Source: Batrachochytrium dendrobatidis JAM81 | Lineage: Eukaryota; Chytridiomycota; Chytridiomycetes; Rhizophydiales | Assembly (NCBI RefSeq): GCF_000203795.2 | Contig: NW_006281108.1 | Span: 501,868 to 565,867, forward strand | DNA: 64,000 nucleotides | Direction of reading: 5' to 3' | In this document: positions 24,801-34,869 of the stretch, one piece after another | Layout: each line of letters starts with the position of its first letter | Position numbering within the stretch: position 1 is the stretch's first letter | Made by a program: the position numbers and the translations under genes | The notes under the pieces: generated by a model | The model's database searches: none | What the model was told of the DNA's origin: nothing | What the model saw: only the letters and a program-made list of their open reading frames with translations

Positions 24801-26287
24801 AACAAGTGTTAGTGATGCAAGTAAGCCAAAGCAGAAAGTAATGAATGGTTCAAGTCAGGGCTATTGGACTGCCCTTTGCAACATCGCGTTCAAGGTAATC
24901 TCCGCCTTATCTAAAACAAGAGCTTATAGCTAGATGTCAAGGAGCGGAGACCCAAGAAGGGTTGACAATGGCCATTAAGCAGGGAGAACAAAGAATTATA
25001 GCCACAAGCATAGTAAAAGTCACTTGAATTACCTTGCTGATCATGAATCTGGCCATTGGTGCTGGCCGTGTTGGATGTTGTCGAATAAGTGAATGCTGAC
25101 GCACTTGACGACACTATCGATGATTTTGATCCCAACGTTTTGTTCATGGATAAAGAGTCCACAGACACTGGTGCATGTTGCACAGCAGTAGGGAATGACA
25201 TTGAGCTTGATGGTTGCAAGTCTGACTGAGACGGTACATGAGCTGTCACTGGGTATTCATACTGCTTGTATAAATATGGTTTCTGTTGCTCATACTGTTT
25301 AGTCTGCTGCTCCTGTGGTATATGCTGTAGAGATGGTTTGTATACTACGTGCTGATCTATATCCTGATATAAAGAGCCATGGTCCATGTCCTGGTAATCT
25401 ACACCTTGATGATGATCATTGTAGTGGTTCCAGGCCAGCTCAGTCTGCGAAAAGGCTTTCATGTCAACGAGGGTTTCAGATGCAGTAAAATTTTGGCTAT
25501 TCGACTGAACAATTGGAGATGTCGGAGCAATAGAACAATGGTCAAGAGCAGTCGATGCAAGAGTTTGGGTAGAGTCAGTCACATCCTTATTAATGCAATC
25601 TATATGATTACTAGCGCAAGCAGCTGCTGCAGGGGGGGAAATTCGCTCATAGCAGGCATGCAAGACAGACCCTTCGGATCGCATCCTTGCCAAAAGGGCG
25701 GGATGGGTAGTAAAAGTGGTGGGCGAGGATTGTTTGCTATGCTGCAGGTCCGGATGACATTTATGGTTGTGAGGATGGACAGAGTGTGTATTGCTACCTG
25801 CTGGAGTGCCTATGTAATGCAATGGTGGTTTGGAATAGAGTCGCTGATCCATGCTCATATTTTGACTGCTGTTTGTGGATGGAGCAGCAGATGGAAGCCC
25901 TGAGCCATGAGGAGATGACACTACAGACGATCCATTGGGTGTGGTTGGGAAAGCCATGGCAACACTGGAATCGCTACTTGGAGCATGCAAAGGACAGCCT
26001 GCAGCAGTGCTATGGCCAGATGCTGGAGGAGTGGCTGGAGGACTGGATCGCATTACCAACTTGGATAGTCTTCTTCTCAAGGAATACCACTGTTCTTTGG
26101 GTGATTGAGCATTGGTTCCACTGTTACAGGAACTCTTTTGAAGTTGCACCACCAATGGTGCTGTCATGTCTGTAGATTCATCCACAAGATACTGATATTG
26201 CTGTTGATATTGCTCATGCGCGCTCGAGTCTATCTGCTGTTGCATAGTCCAATGATCGCAAATATTGGTATATAGGTGGTGATGCAC
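21896..26287 (-). CDS. DYRK-family dual-specificity protein kinase (DYRK2/Pom1-like)
   Basis: Exons 25033-26287, 24325-24741, 24063-24260 and 21896-23976 join to 1316 residues. The first 545 are Gln/Ser/His-rich. RLPLTPEVTVKQFKSLLTAHE and IHDFPEIYFAGA form the DYRK-homology box that assists autophosphorylation. The kinase domain lies at about 640-980: LGKGSFGQV loop, VALKIIRN Lys, VHCDLKPENILL, VIDFGSSCF, and activation loop YTYVQSRFYRSPE with the YxY pair autophosphorylated in the family. A long disordered C-terminus follows. Joining the first exon to the rest is inferred from matching phase, a CTAAC branch-like site and the first AG after it. An in-frame ATG at 24796-24798 inside that 291-nt intron could start a shorter form. 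Confidence 0.88.
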
Positions 26288-26703
26288 ACTGCTTCACACT
26301 GAGTTGAAGGAGAGTAGTGGATCAATTGTTGTTCTTATACCCAACTAAATTCTAACCCTTATGGCAATGCTTACTTGGTGCTGTGCCCGACTTTCTCGAA
26401 TTGGCCTGAGCGAATCTTGAAGGGATGCGCGTTCCTTCCGTTGCAAGCTCTTGCACGGGTAGTTCTAGCCAAGTCTTTATGGTTGGCTCCAACCCCGTTC
26501 AATAAACTTGAATTGCAAGTATATTATTCTATCCAAAGTAACTGGTAAAATGCCTTTTCCCAACCAGTTCCACATTTCGGATCTCATTGGCATAACCAGC
26601 TCTTACACCACTCTAGATCTATCTTTTATCTCGAATATTAACTACAAATCAAGTGTTATGCACTATCCAACATTTATACATTGCAAATCTAGACACTGTT
26701 TGA
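26288..26703. other. Intergenic between TBC gene 3' end and DYRK 5' end
   Basis: About 415 bp. A relatively GC-rich patch at 26370-26500 stands out from the flanks but folds into no tRNA that I can recognise. It probably holds DYRK promoter/5' leader and the TBC 3' region. Confidence 0.35.
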
Positions 26704-29700
26704 TCAATCAATATTTCTTCCTGCTGGGCTCAATGTCCTCATGCGATTCGTTTTAAATATTCCTTTAGGCTGCTTGTGGGGTCTGTTATTCGAAAGTCTT
26801 GATCCCCAACTGCCCCGTTCATCCAAGCTCTGGTTTGGTCCATTGTTCGTGCCGCTGTTCTTGTGCGTCTTCAACCACACTTGCCATATGCTCAGACACC
26901 CCTGGATAAACTTGTCCGAGTCAGTAAATGTAATAAACCGATTCGAAAAAGCAATAGAAGCTGGATCTCCTATGCATTCAAGAATAAACAGATTCAGCTC
27001 GACTGATCCCATGCGCAGAATGACCGCTTCGTACATCTTGATCATGCCAACCGCTGCACATATAAGAAAGGGATAACCGTAGAGACCATAGAGATCCCAT
27101 AAACGAAGAAGAGACTGCAGTGGAAGTGGTCCATTCCAACTTCCTCCTGCTTGGGATGAAGCGGATGAACGTGAAATCCGACGAAGCGGATCAAAACAAT
27201 GGACAAAAAGTGAATCTATCCATACCGGAACGTATTGTTTTGGTTCGATACTATGCGATTTCTACATTAAATTGTCAGTAAAACCCTAATCGGTAAATTA
27301 ATCTACTTTCAATGTTAAAAGTACATACCAAATGATGTGCAACTTTGGGCAAACACTTTTCAAGCAAACAAGTGTATTGTTGACATGACTCTGTCTGCAT
27401 ACGGGACTTGTCCAAATATGCTGGATACATGCTATAGAATGTACCCAAAGCACCATCACTAGGTTTCTCTAAAATACTCATGGCAATCAAAAAAGCATTC
27501 TAGAAACTATAATTAGACCTTGTGGTTCAAAAACACTCCATCGTATAGATAAACAAGTATTACCTCTTCGTTTGTAACAGTCAGCAACAGCGCAATCCAT
27601 GTCAAGACGATCTTTCTATACCCAAAATCTGGTAAAAGTTGCACGATAATTTGAGCAATCTTTGCAAGAATCTTGATACTAATAATCAAATGCATGGATT
27701 AGTCTTGTAAGCGCGAATAAAATACACTGAAAAACATACTTGGAATTGTTGTGAGTGGAAAAACTAATATGGTATCTCATGGTATGGGCCGCATCAAACA
27801 GAATCTCCTTGTCAATCAACAGCAACTGCGACCCCTATAAAAATGACATTGTCCATTAATGTATGAGTACAACTTTGTATGTCAATCAATTGCCTATACA
27901 TGGCAAATCAATCAATACACACATGATATAGATTCAACAGATTTGTAGCTTTTTTAGAAAACCCTGAAGGATTTTGGAAATCATACATTCCACTCCGTTG
28001 CGAAAAAAGCTCTAGCCACACTTGACCTCTCCATATCTGTGGCACGCCCTTAACCAACCGCGTTGCAAACTCAAGATATAATGCAAACACTAATTAGTCA
28101 ACAAAACCCATCATCAGAATGCCAGCACAGCAGTAGAGTTTACCTTGCGATGCAGAGAAAATTTGTGGATCATGTCAATATTTGCTCCATTGTCGTCCAT
28201 AGAAACTTCGAGCTTTTTTGTTGTAGATCCAGTAATGCTGCTTAAACTCTTGGCAGAATGAGACATTCCATTCCATTTTTGAGCACGAATTAAATCTCGA
28301 CGAATGATTGCATCATTTAAATATTTTGGAAGCATCCCATATACACATCCATAGTAGTCTGCATTGGTATATGTTGGAGTGGGTTCGGTTAATTTGGAGT
28401 CGGTATGCTTACGATGTGCAAGGATTGAAATGTCCAAACTTCCTTTATACTGGGGTTGCCGAATTAAACGTGTCGCAACGGCAGCTGAAGGTGATGACCA
28501 ACTCTGTCTTTGACTGTTGAGTGTATTTGTTGTGTGTCTTCTAGAAACATGAACTTCCTGATTCGAGTCGATGGATTCTGAAGTTTTGATTTCATCTTTT
28601 GATTCGTTCACATCTATATTGATCACCTGTGGTACAGATGAAACCATCTTTATATTATCTATAACGTTTGGTACGACTGCGATTGTGTCACTTTGAATGG
28701 TGTGATCCGTAAAAGAAATCGCGGCAGTACCAGATGAGCAAGGCTCGTCAGAATCCAACGCATTTGCACTATCATGCATATCTCCAAAAGCGTTTAGCAT
28801 TGCAAAAGAGTCATCAAATGGAGTCATGGGTGAAATAGTGGGCAACAGGTCCGTATGCACAACTTTAGTCGATGCATGGTTACAATCATCTACAGTGCTA
28901 CTAGAGTGATTATGATTGGATAGATGAACATCTGGAGTATTTGAAGTAGAAATGACTGGATGATTTGCATTCTGAACATGCATGGATACGAATTCTTTGT
29001 GATCATCATTTGTATTTTCAGATGGGCTCTCTATTGGGACTGGAGACTTGGTCAAGAGCCTCAGACCCGACGCACCACGTACACGACGCTGTTGAATGGT
29101 TGCACCTTCGTGAGAATGATCTAGTATAGATGAATGCTGTGGAGTTTTCGCAATGTTTGCGTTGATCGTACTTCCCGTACTTTGAGAAGATACTGACGAG
29201 TCGATACTTTCCCGCGTAATACCATTAGACCGCACTGCATCCACACTGTCAGAGATGTGAGGAGATTTGGATTTAGAGCCAGAAGAAAACAGATTGCGCC
29301 AAAAGTATGACTTGCCAGTGGTTCCAGTCTTGCCCTGATCAGTAGACAAGGCCGAGTTTGTATTAGTACTGTCAGTGGACTGAGCATGCATCAAAGTGGG
29401 CGAGGATTCATGTGATTGGATCAATGTAGACTGAGGCACAGGTGCCAAGTTAAAGGAAGAGGGTTGATCATGAGTCGTGATGCTGTCTGGCGATGGAGTT
29501 GAAATAGGATTTGGCGGTACCCATGCATCAGAATCATGTCTGACAGCTTCTATTTCGGAATGCAACTCAGTCTGGTGGTTATGAATGCGATCACTCTTTA
29601 TACCAGTGTCAACATCATGACCAGCAACAACAATCACCACTGGTTGTGAATGCACTGCTGCACTATATTCCCCAACAGTCACTTGTCTGAGATGCGCTGT

Positions 29701-30075
29701 GCTTTTGGGCGATTGCGATGGAATTCTAGAATTGCCAGAATAACCTTGAGCTTGTCTTAACCCAAACGCTCCCATTGACCTAGCAGTTGTCGGTGATGCC
29801 AATCCACTACTAGAAGTATCTCCTGGTGAATTCGCTCCCGTCGCATAAGAATGTGTCCACATACGAGAGTTCGCTCCATCCTGGCTACTCGTGGGTCGAT
29901 GGTGCATACCAACCATCAGCTCAGATGATTTAGTATCAATTAATTCAAATGCTGGACTATTCAGACCATTGATCGAGGTTGGAGAGATTTCTGACCCCAT
30001 ATCCGTTTGCACATCGGATCCGATAAGATTAATCTGATTAATAATGTAATCAAAGTTATCAGGTTCCTGCATCAT
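26704..30075 (-). CDS. TBC (Rab-GAP) domain protein with degenerate catalytic motifs
   Basis: Exons 28144-30075, 27923-28069, 27740-27834, 27564-27678, 27329-27499 and 26704-27261 give 1005 residues. Residues 1-600 are Ser/Thr/His-rich and disordered. The TBC fold covers about 645-960: TRLVKGVPQIWRGQVWLELF, LLIDKEILFDAAHTMRYHI, then VPVWIDSLFVHCFDPL and LLRLWDLYGLYGYPFL, the conserved late helices. The IxxDxxRT arginine-finger motif reads IDKEILFDAAHTMR, and the YCQG glutamine-finger motif reads YRKIV. A working GAP mechanism is therefore doubtful. A scaffold or Rab-effector role is inferred. The exon 2 acceptor was chosen to restore RKFATRLVKG. Confidence 0.8.
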
Positions 30076-30299
30076 GTATTCAAGTCTATAAAACTGAATG
30101 TATGCTATGTTTTGAGACTACTGAGATGATCAATGGCTGGCAATCAATTCTATTGAAATGGACAACTGGAAGCAGTTTAGGGTTGTTTTACTATATCTGG
30201 TTTTGAATGGCTATAATAAGGCAGAATTTTTTCAGCCACAAATATGGGTTTGCAATCATTGTCAACCCGTTGGTTTTTATTCCCGTAAACTTGACTTCA
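30076..30299. other. Spacer upstream of TBC gene
   Basis: Presumed promoter side of the TBC gene, abutting the inverted-repeat element that starts at 30300. No gene is recognised. Confidence 0.35.
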
Positions 30300-30767
30300 C
30301 AGCCATATTCATGTAAAATGAAACAAGAAATAAACGCTGATGGCTCAAAGGCACAATCTGACCAGTAATTTAACGAGAATCATTCCATGGAATCGACGGT
30401 TTGTTACACATGTTGACTCATTTTGTGTAAAACAACTAAACGAATGTTGGCATGCACAGTCGCATTTCTGAAACATTCAATATCTGTTTTTAAACTAGAC
30501 AAACGTATCCGGGTTTTTAGAATACAGAGTTGGATTGAAAATAGTCGAGTTCGATATTTGGATTGCAATACATGAACCTGATAATCATACAATACATGAT
30601 TGTACCAAAAGAGAAGAATGGACAGTTTAAGATTATAGTTTGTATAATCGTTGTTTATTGAACAAGCAGTTGATTTCCAACAATCATAAATATTCAACCA
30701 TTGTTGATTACAAAGTAATCCCTGCAAGATAAATCCAAATGTTCTATTTTACGTGAATACTAGGCTG
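30300..30767. mobile_element. MITE-like element with terminal inverted repeats, copy A
   Basis: About 468 bp, non-coding. The left end reads CAGCCATATTCATGTAAAAT. The right end, reverse-complemented, reads CAGCCTAGTATTCACGTAAAAT, so the ends are imperfect inverted repeats. Internal blocks GACAGTTTAAGATTATAGTT and CTGCAAGATAAAT recur in copy B. No transposase frame is present and no target-site duplication is obvious. Confidence 0.7.
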
Positions 30768-30852
30768 TAAATGAAACCTTGGCCATGAAATAGTATACCA
30801 ATTCAAAACTTCATTTTTACATATCAAATCCGTGGCATTCTGTTTGCTTATA

Positions 30853-33649
30853 TTAACTACTGACAGTTGCAATAGCTTCAGGCATTGCCACTACGGATCC
30901 AGTTGGCCCATCTGAAACTATTCCAGTGGGTGCACTGGCAATCTTGAAACTCAATTCTCGTCGCAAGTACTCTTTATAGCATCCTGTTGCTGTAGGTGGT
31001 GCTCCGCGCTGACTTTTTTCTGATGCTCCCCATGCATCGAGTTGCCTAAAGTAGCTTTCGTGAACATATGATAGTGCCTGCTGTACTACGGGGAATAGCG
31101 ATACATTCCAGACTTTGGATTGTGTGTTTTCTCGCACCACCTGCAATGATCATGATCAAAAATAGCAAGAAACTTGATTAGAGTCATATATTAAATCAAA
31201 AACATCTTGACCTGCTACCTACAATGATATTGTCCTGTTGGTCGGCTGGCCACATGCTCACATTGTCATCAATAATAATGGGATCAATTGTTGGCAGGCC
31301 TGGTTCTCTCTCGGCACAGTACGGAAACAGCGATAGCAGATCCTTGGGTGGTCGTCGGGAACTCCAGGACTGTGAAATATACATATATTCATTCCGAGCA
31401 GAGTATGCAATACCCCGAATGACTGTTCGTGATGGATCTAAAACATTCACCACCATATCCACATAGGGTTGGTCTCCAAGCGAGCATACAGAAATCTCGT
31501 AATACTTTTGTGCCCAATCAAGAAACTCGTGAACTCGTTCTGTCAAAACAACCTTTCTACCATCGTGAAGATCTCTTACCCGATGCATCACCAATGGAAC
31601 TTCAGATTCTGGAACATATCTCCCCGGCGCATTCCCAACGACACGCACAAGTGTGTCGTCTAGATCCAAGACAAGTGGTAGTTTACGTGTTCTCAATAAC
31701 GCATCAGCTCGCTCTTGAATCACTTTGGCAATCATATCCCCTTTGCACAAATATCCAAACATATTTGTTCTCTCTTTGGATGGCTTGAGATGCAATCCCC
31801 ATTGCTCGCCTGTAGTTTGTTCTCTTACCGTCACAAATGTACTTTTGCGTGTTCCTGCAATCTCTTGGAAAAAGACATGATCAGGCTCAGGCCAATCAAA
31901 CACAAACGAGTGAGCAATACTGCATTGCTGTAAAATGCCAAAATAGGACCGGGGTAAAGCCTTTTCAACAATGTAATGAGGTTCAAGTACAAAGGAAGTT
32001 CCGTGTGGAATGGCAAACACCTCTCGTGTATTCAACACAACAGATATATCACCATACTCGGATGGAAGTTGAAGAATTGGCTTCCACTGCGATGCTTGCA
32101 GCAGAGTGGTCTCTGAACAAACAATATCTTGCAATGAGAGCTCATTTGAAAACTTGGCTCGTTTGGATGATTGATTGGTATCCACCTCGCTAGACTGCCG
32201 TTTGGGCCCACGAGGTACAGCTGTGATGGCATTATTTCCATTTGAGCTGCTCATGCTTTTAAAGTCTTCATCTGTACCAAATTTAGATACCAACCGGAAA
32301 ATCTTTTTTGTCAAAGCCTACATGTACAATTATATTAGTTTTATGTATATAAAATAATTGACTCAATACCAAGTGTACACTGTCAATTCAAATCTTAAAT
32401 CGTGATTTACCTTGGTAATAAGATCGTCACGCTCACGATTGACATAATCGTCCTTTGTCATTCCATTTGGAAGCCCAGCTAGGCCTAGTACTGGAGTAGT
32501 AGCCTTGGAGTTGGCAAGGGTAGGTCGTCTAAACCGATGCTGGTTGGACATTTGAGCTGAAGTAGCAGATGCTGAATATGCAAGGGCAGGCATGCCATCA
32601 ACATCAACGGCACTTAAAGTAGAGGCAGATCTAATACTTGCAGAACTAGCAGCTGTGGTATTGATGGTTGAAGGCAATCCATTCTCTTGTACTTTACTAG
32701 GTTGTATAACGGATGAGCGAGCAGCATAATTCAACTTGGGCGAGACAGTTTGATCTCGATTAGGTTTTGAGAGAAATCCAAGAGTGTGTTTCTCATTCAA
32801 AGTCTGATCAACAGGACGATTGGGGTCGGATTGAAAACGCAGTGCATTGTGCTGTTGCCATTTATACTGCTGCGATCTATCTAACTGGTTATGAGTTTCT
32901 TGGCGCGATGTGCTATTTGCAAAAGGAGCTTGCTGTGGTTGAGGCTTTCGACGATCATGCCTTTTGTGAGAGCTATTTTGCGGATGCTGTGGCGAAGAAG
33001 GGAGTTGCTGTTGATATGATGATTGTTGAGGCTGTTGTTGCACAAAAGGACGTTGCTGTTGGATTTGAGTTGGAAGTGTAACTTGGTTAGTGGGATAAGA
33101 TGGTATAGATGGAGTATAGTTTGAAGATACTGTAGGCATAACTCTTGGAGTAGATACTGGAGAAACTGTTTTAACATGATCTGAAACTTCTGTTTTCTGC
33201 CGAGAGCTGAAAGCAGTTGAAGGTTGTTGAAGAGTAGTAGCATTTAGCACCACCGAAGAATCAAAGGTGGGATTGGTCCACGTCGCGCCGGCAACGGACT
33301 GCTTTGAAATACCAACCTTTGAATAGTCTGTACTATGAGTGATATTGGTGGTTGGAAATTCGGGTAAAGTAAGAGCAGAGATGGGGATAGGAGGGGGATA
33401 GGGTGCGGTGGTCAGGGTACAATCAACAGTGGATGATGTCTGAGCCGCATCGGCATTAAAGGTCGAAGCAGCTGTGTTCATTTGCAGTTTATTAGACCAT
33501 GGCTGATACGCATATTGAGGTGGTGGATATGAATCGTGACTATCCACAAGATTAGCTGTTGTTGGATGTACAGTGATGGTATCATAAGACTCGGATTCGC
33601 TCAACCGCCCATCGCCATCAAGCAAATCAGATATTGAGAATCTATTCAT
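30853..33649 (-). CDS. FCP1-type (HAD) protein phosphatase with long N-terminal extension
   Basis: Exons 32411-33649, 31223-32317 and 30853-31140 give 873 residues. The first 420 are Gln/Ser/Pro-rich. The catalytic FCP1-homology domain follows at about 620-810: LPLVLDLDDTLVRV with the DxDxT nucleophile pair near 631, MHRVRDLHDGRKVVLTERVH, FLDWAQKYYEISVCSLGDQPY, and IIIDDNVSMWPADQQDNIIVV. Phosphatases of this group act on phospho-Ser/Thr, classically the Pol II C-terminal repeat. No BRCT domain is visible after the catalytic part, unlike canonical FCP1, so target and name stay open. Start ATG 33647-33649 (MNRFSISDLLDG) is chosen; upstream frame lacks an ATG. Confidence 0.83.
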
Positions 33650-34093
33650 ATGAAAGTAGTTTGCTGATAAAAGTAGTTTGAATCTATTATTGAAAAACAC
33701 TAGTTTGCTAGATCAACTTGGTTGCAGATTCAAGTAAAATACGTGCACTTTCAGCTCTCTGCCAAACACAGACTCGGCAAATCCAGACCTTGTGGAAGGA
33801 GGGGTAAGTCGTCGTCGGCTGATCTTGACTTATTTCAGCATCAAAGTTATCCTGAGGACAACTATTACCAACACTATTGGCAGCACTTGTCCTATAGCAA
33901 TCCACTATCAGCGACTATTTCATGCAGTGAGCATCTATGCGTTTAATTGGCTCAGTTAATTCTGAAGCCATTTTACTGTTGAGCAACCCTTGCTTCCGCT
34001 GGGCAAAACACTGCAACTTGCAGAAAATACCAACTAGATTCCACAAACAAACCCATTTACTTGGACTTGCAAATGGATACTCGCTGCTTATCA
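33650..34093. other. Intergenic, upstream of FCP1-type gene
   Basis: About 440 bp with only short chance frames. Presumed promoter of the minus-strand phosphatase gene. Confidence 0.35.
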
Positions 34094-34456
34094 CCGCCGT
34101 ATCCACGTAAAATGAAGCACTAAACAAGAATGCCAAAATACACAATAGTTTCATGAATGGACTGTCAGTCTACTGGTCAGCACTGTTCTGACTGAACTCC
34201 TTGACAAGGCCTACATGAACTGTCGATTGGTCAAGCAGCAATATCACAAGGTATAGAACCCTTATGGTTTGTTCTTGAACCTTGCCAACAATCGCTTTAA
34301 TAGAGAATGGTTTTGTACAGCGTAAGATTCCAGATACTGGGAATGTTGATTGAGTAGACAATCAGTGTTTAATAGGAAAGCATAACGGATATTCAAACAC
34401 TGCTTATTCCAAAAGTAGTTGCTAAGATAGTGTTACACTTTGCATGAATACGACTA
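34094..34456. mobile_element. MITE-like element, diverged copy C
   Basis: The left end CGCCGTATCCACGTAAAATG continues GAAGCACTAAACAA, matching copy D at 63260 almost base for base. The right end TGCATGAATACGACTAC is the approximate inverse. The pre-terminal block TGCTTATTCCAAAAGTAGTT corresponds to TGTTTATTCTAAAATAGTCA in copy B. More diverged than the others. No coding potential. Confidence 0.5.
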
Positions 34457-34869
34457 CAACTGATAAACTTTATTCTAAAAGTGAATTATTAAAACGTCAC
34501 ATACATCTACTGGCTTCAATATGTACATGTTAAAACATTTGTTTCTTTAGACTAGAGCCAGGCCACAACACTCGGCTTGTTGATCAAAAGTGTTTTTGAC
34601 TGGAATTTAGCTATTTTCAAGTCGCACATTCTTGTATACCACAACACCAAGCAGCAGATTTATCCAAGTACTCGGTTTAAATCGATATAAAATGCAATTG
34701 CTGGATATATAAAATAAACCCCAATTAACGCCATAGATTTATTAAACAAACCAACACAAGGCAGTGTCTTTGGATAACAGCAATATAAACCAAAACAGCC
34801 CATTCTAGACGCTGTAGCTACGCGTCCCATAACAACCGAATCTAATACCTTAGTCTATCAAATACAAAC
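34457..34869. other. Intergenic, upstream of MINDY-like gene
   Basis: Presumed promoter and 5' leader of the plus-strand gene. No repeat or RNA gene is recognised. Confidence 0.35.

Noticed and set aside
25379..26175. Two plus-strand open frames of 129-174 codons
   Set aside because: They are antisense to the Ser/Gln/His-rich DYRK N-terminal exon. Low-complexity codons on one strand often leave the other strand open.
26370..26500. GC-richer patch considered as tRNA or small RNA
   Set aside because: No cloverleaf with acceptor, D, anticodon and T arms could be drawn on either strand.
33722..33946. Plus-strand open frame of 74 codons upstream of the phosphatase gene
   Set aside because: Basic, low-complexity translation with no splice partners or family similarity; probably chance in a promoter region.
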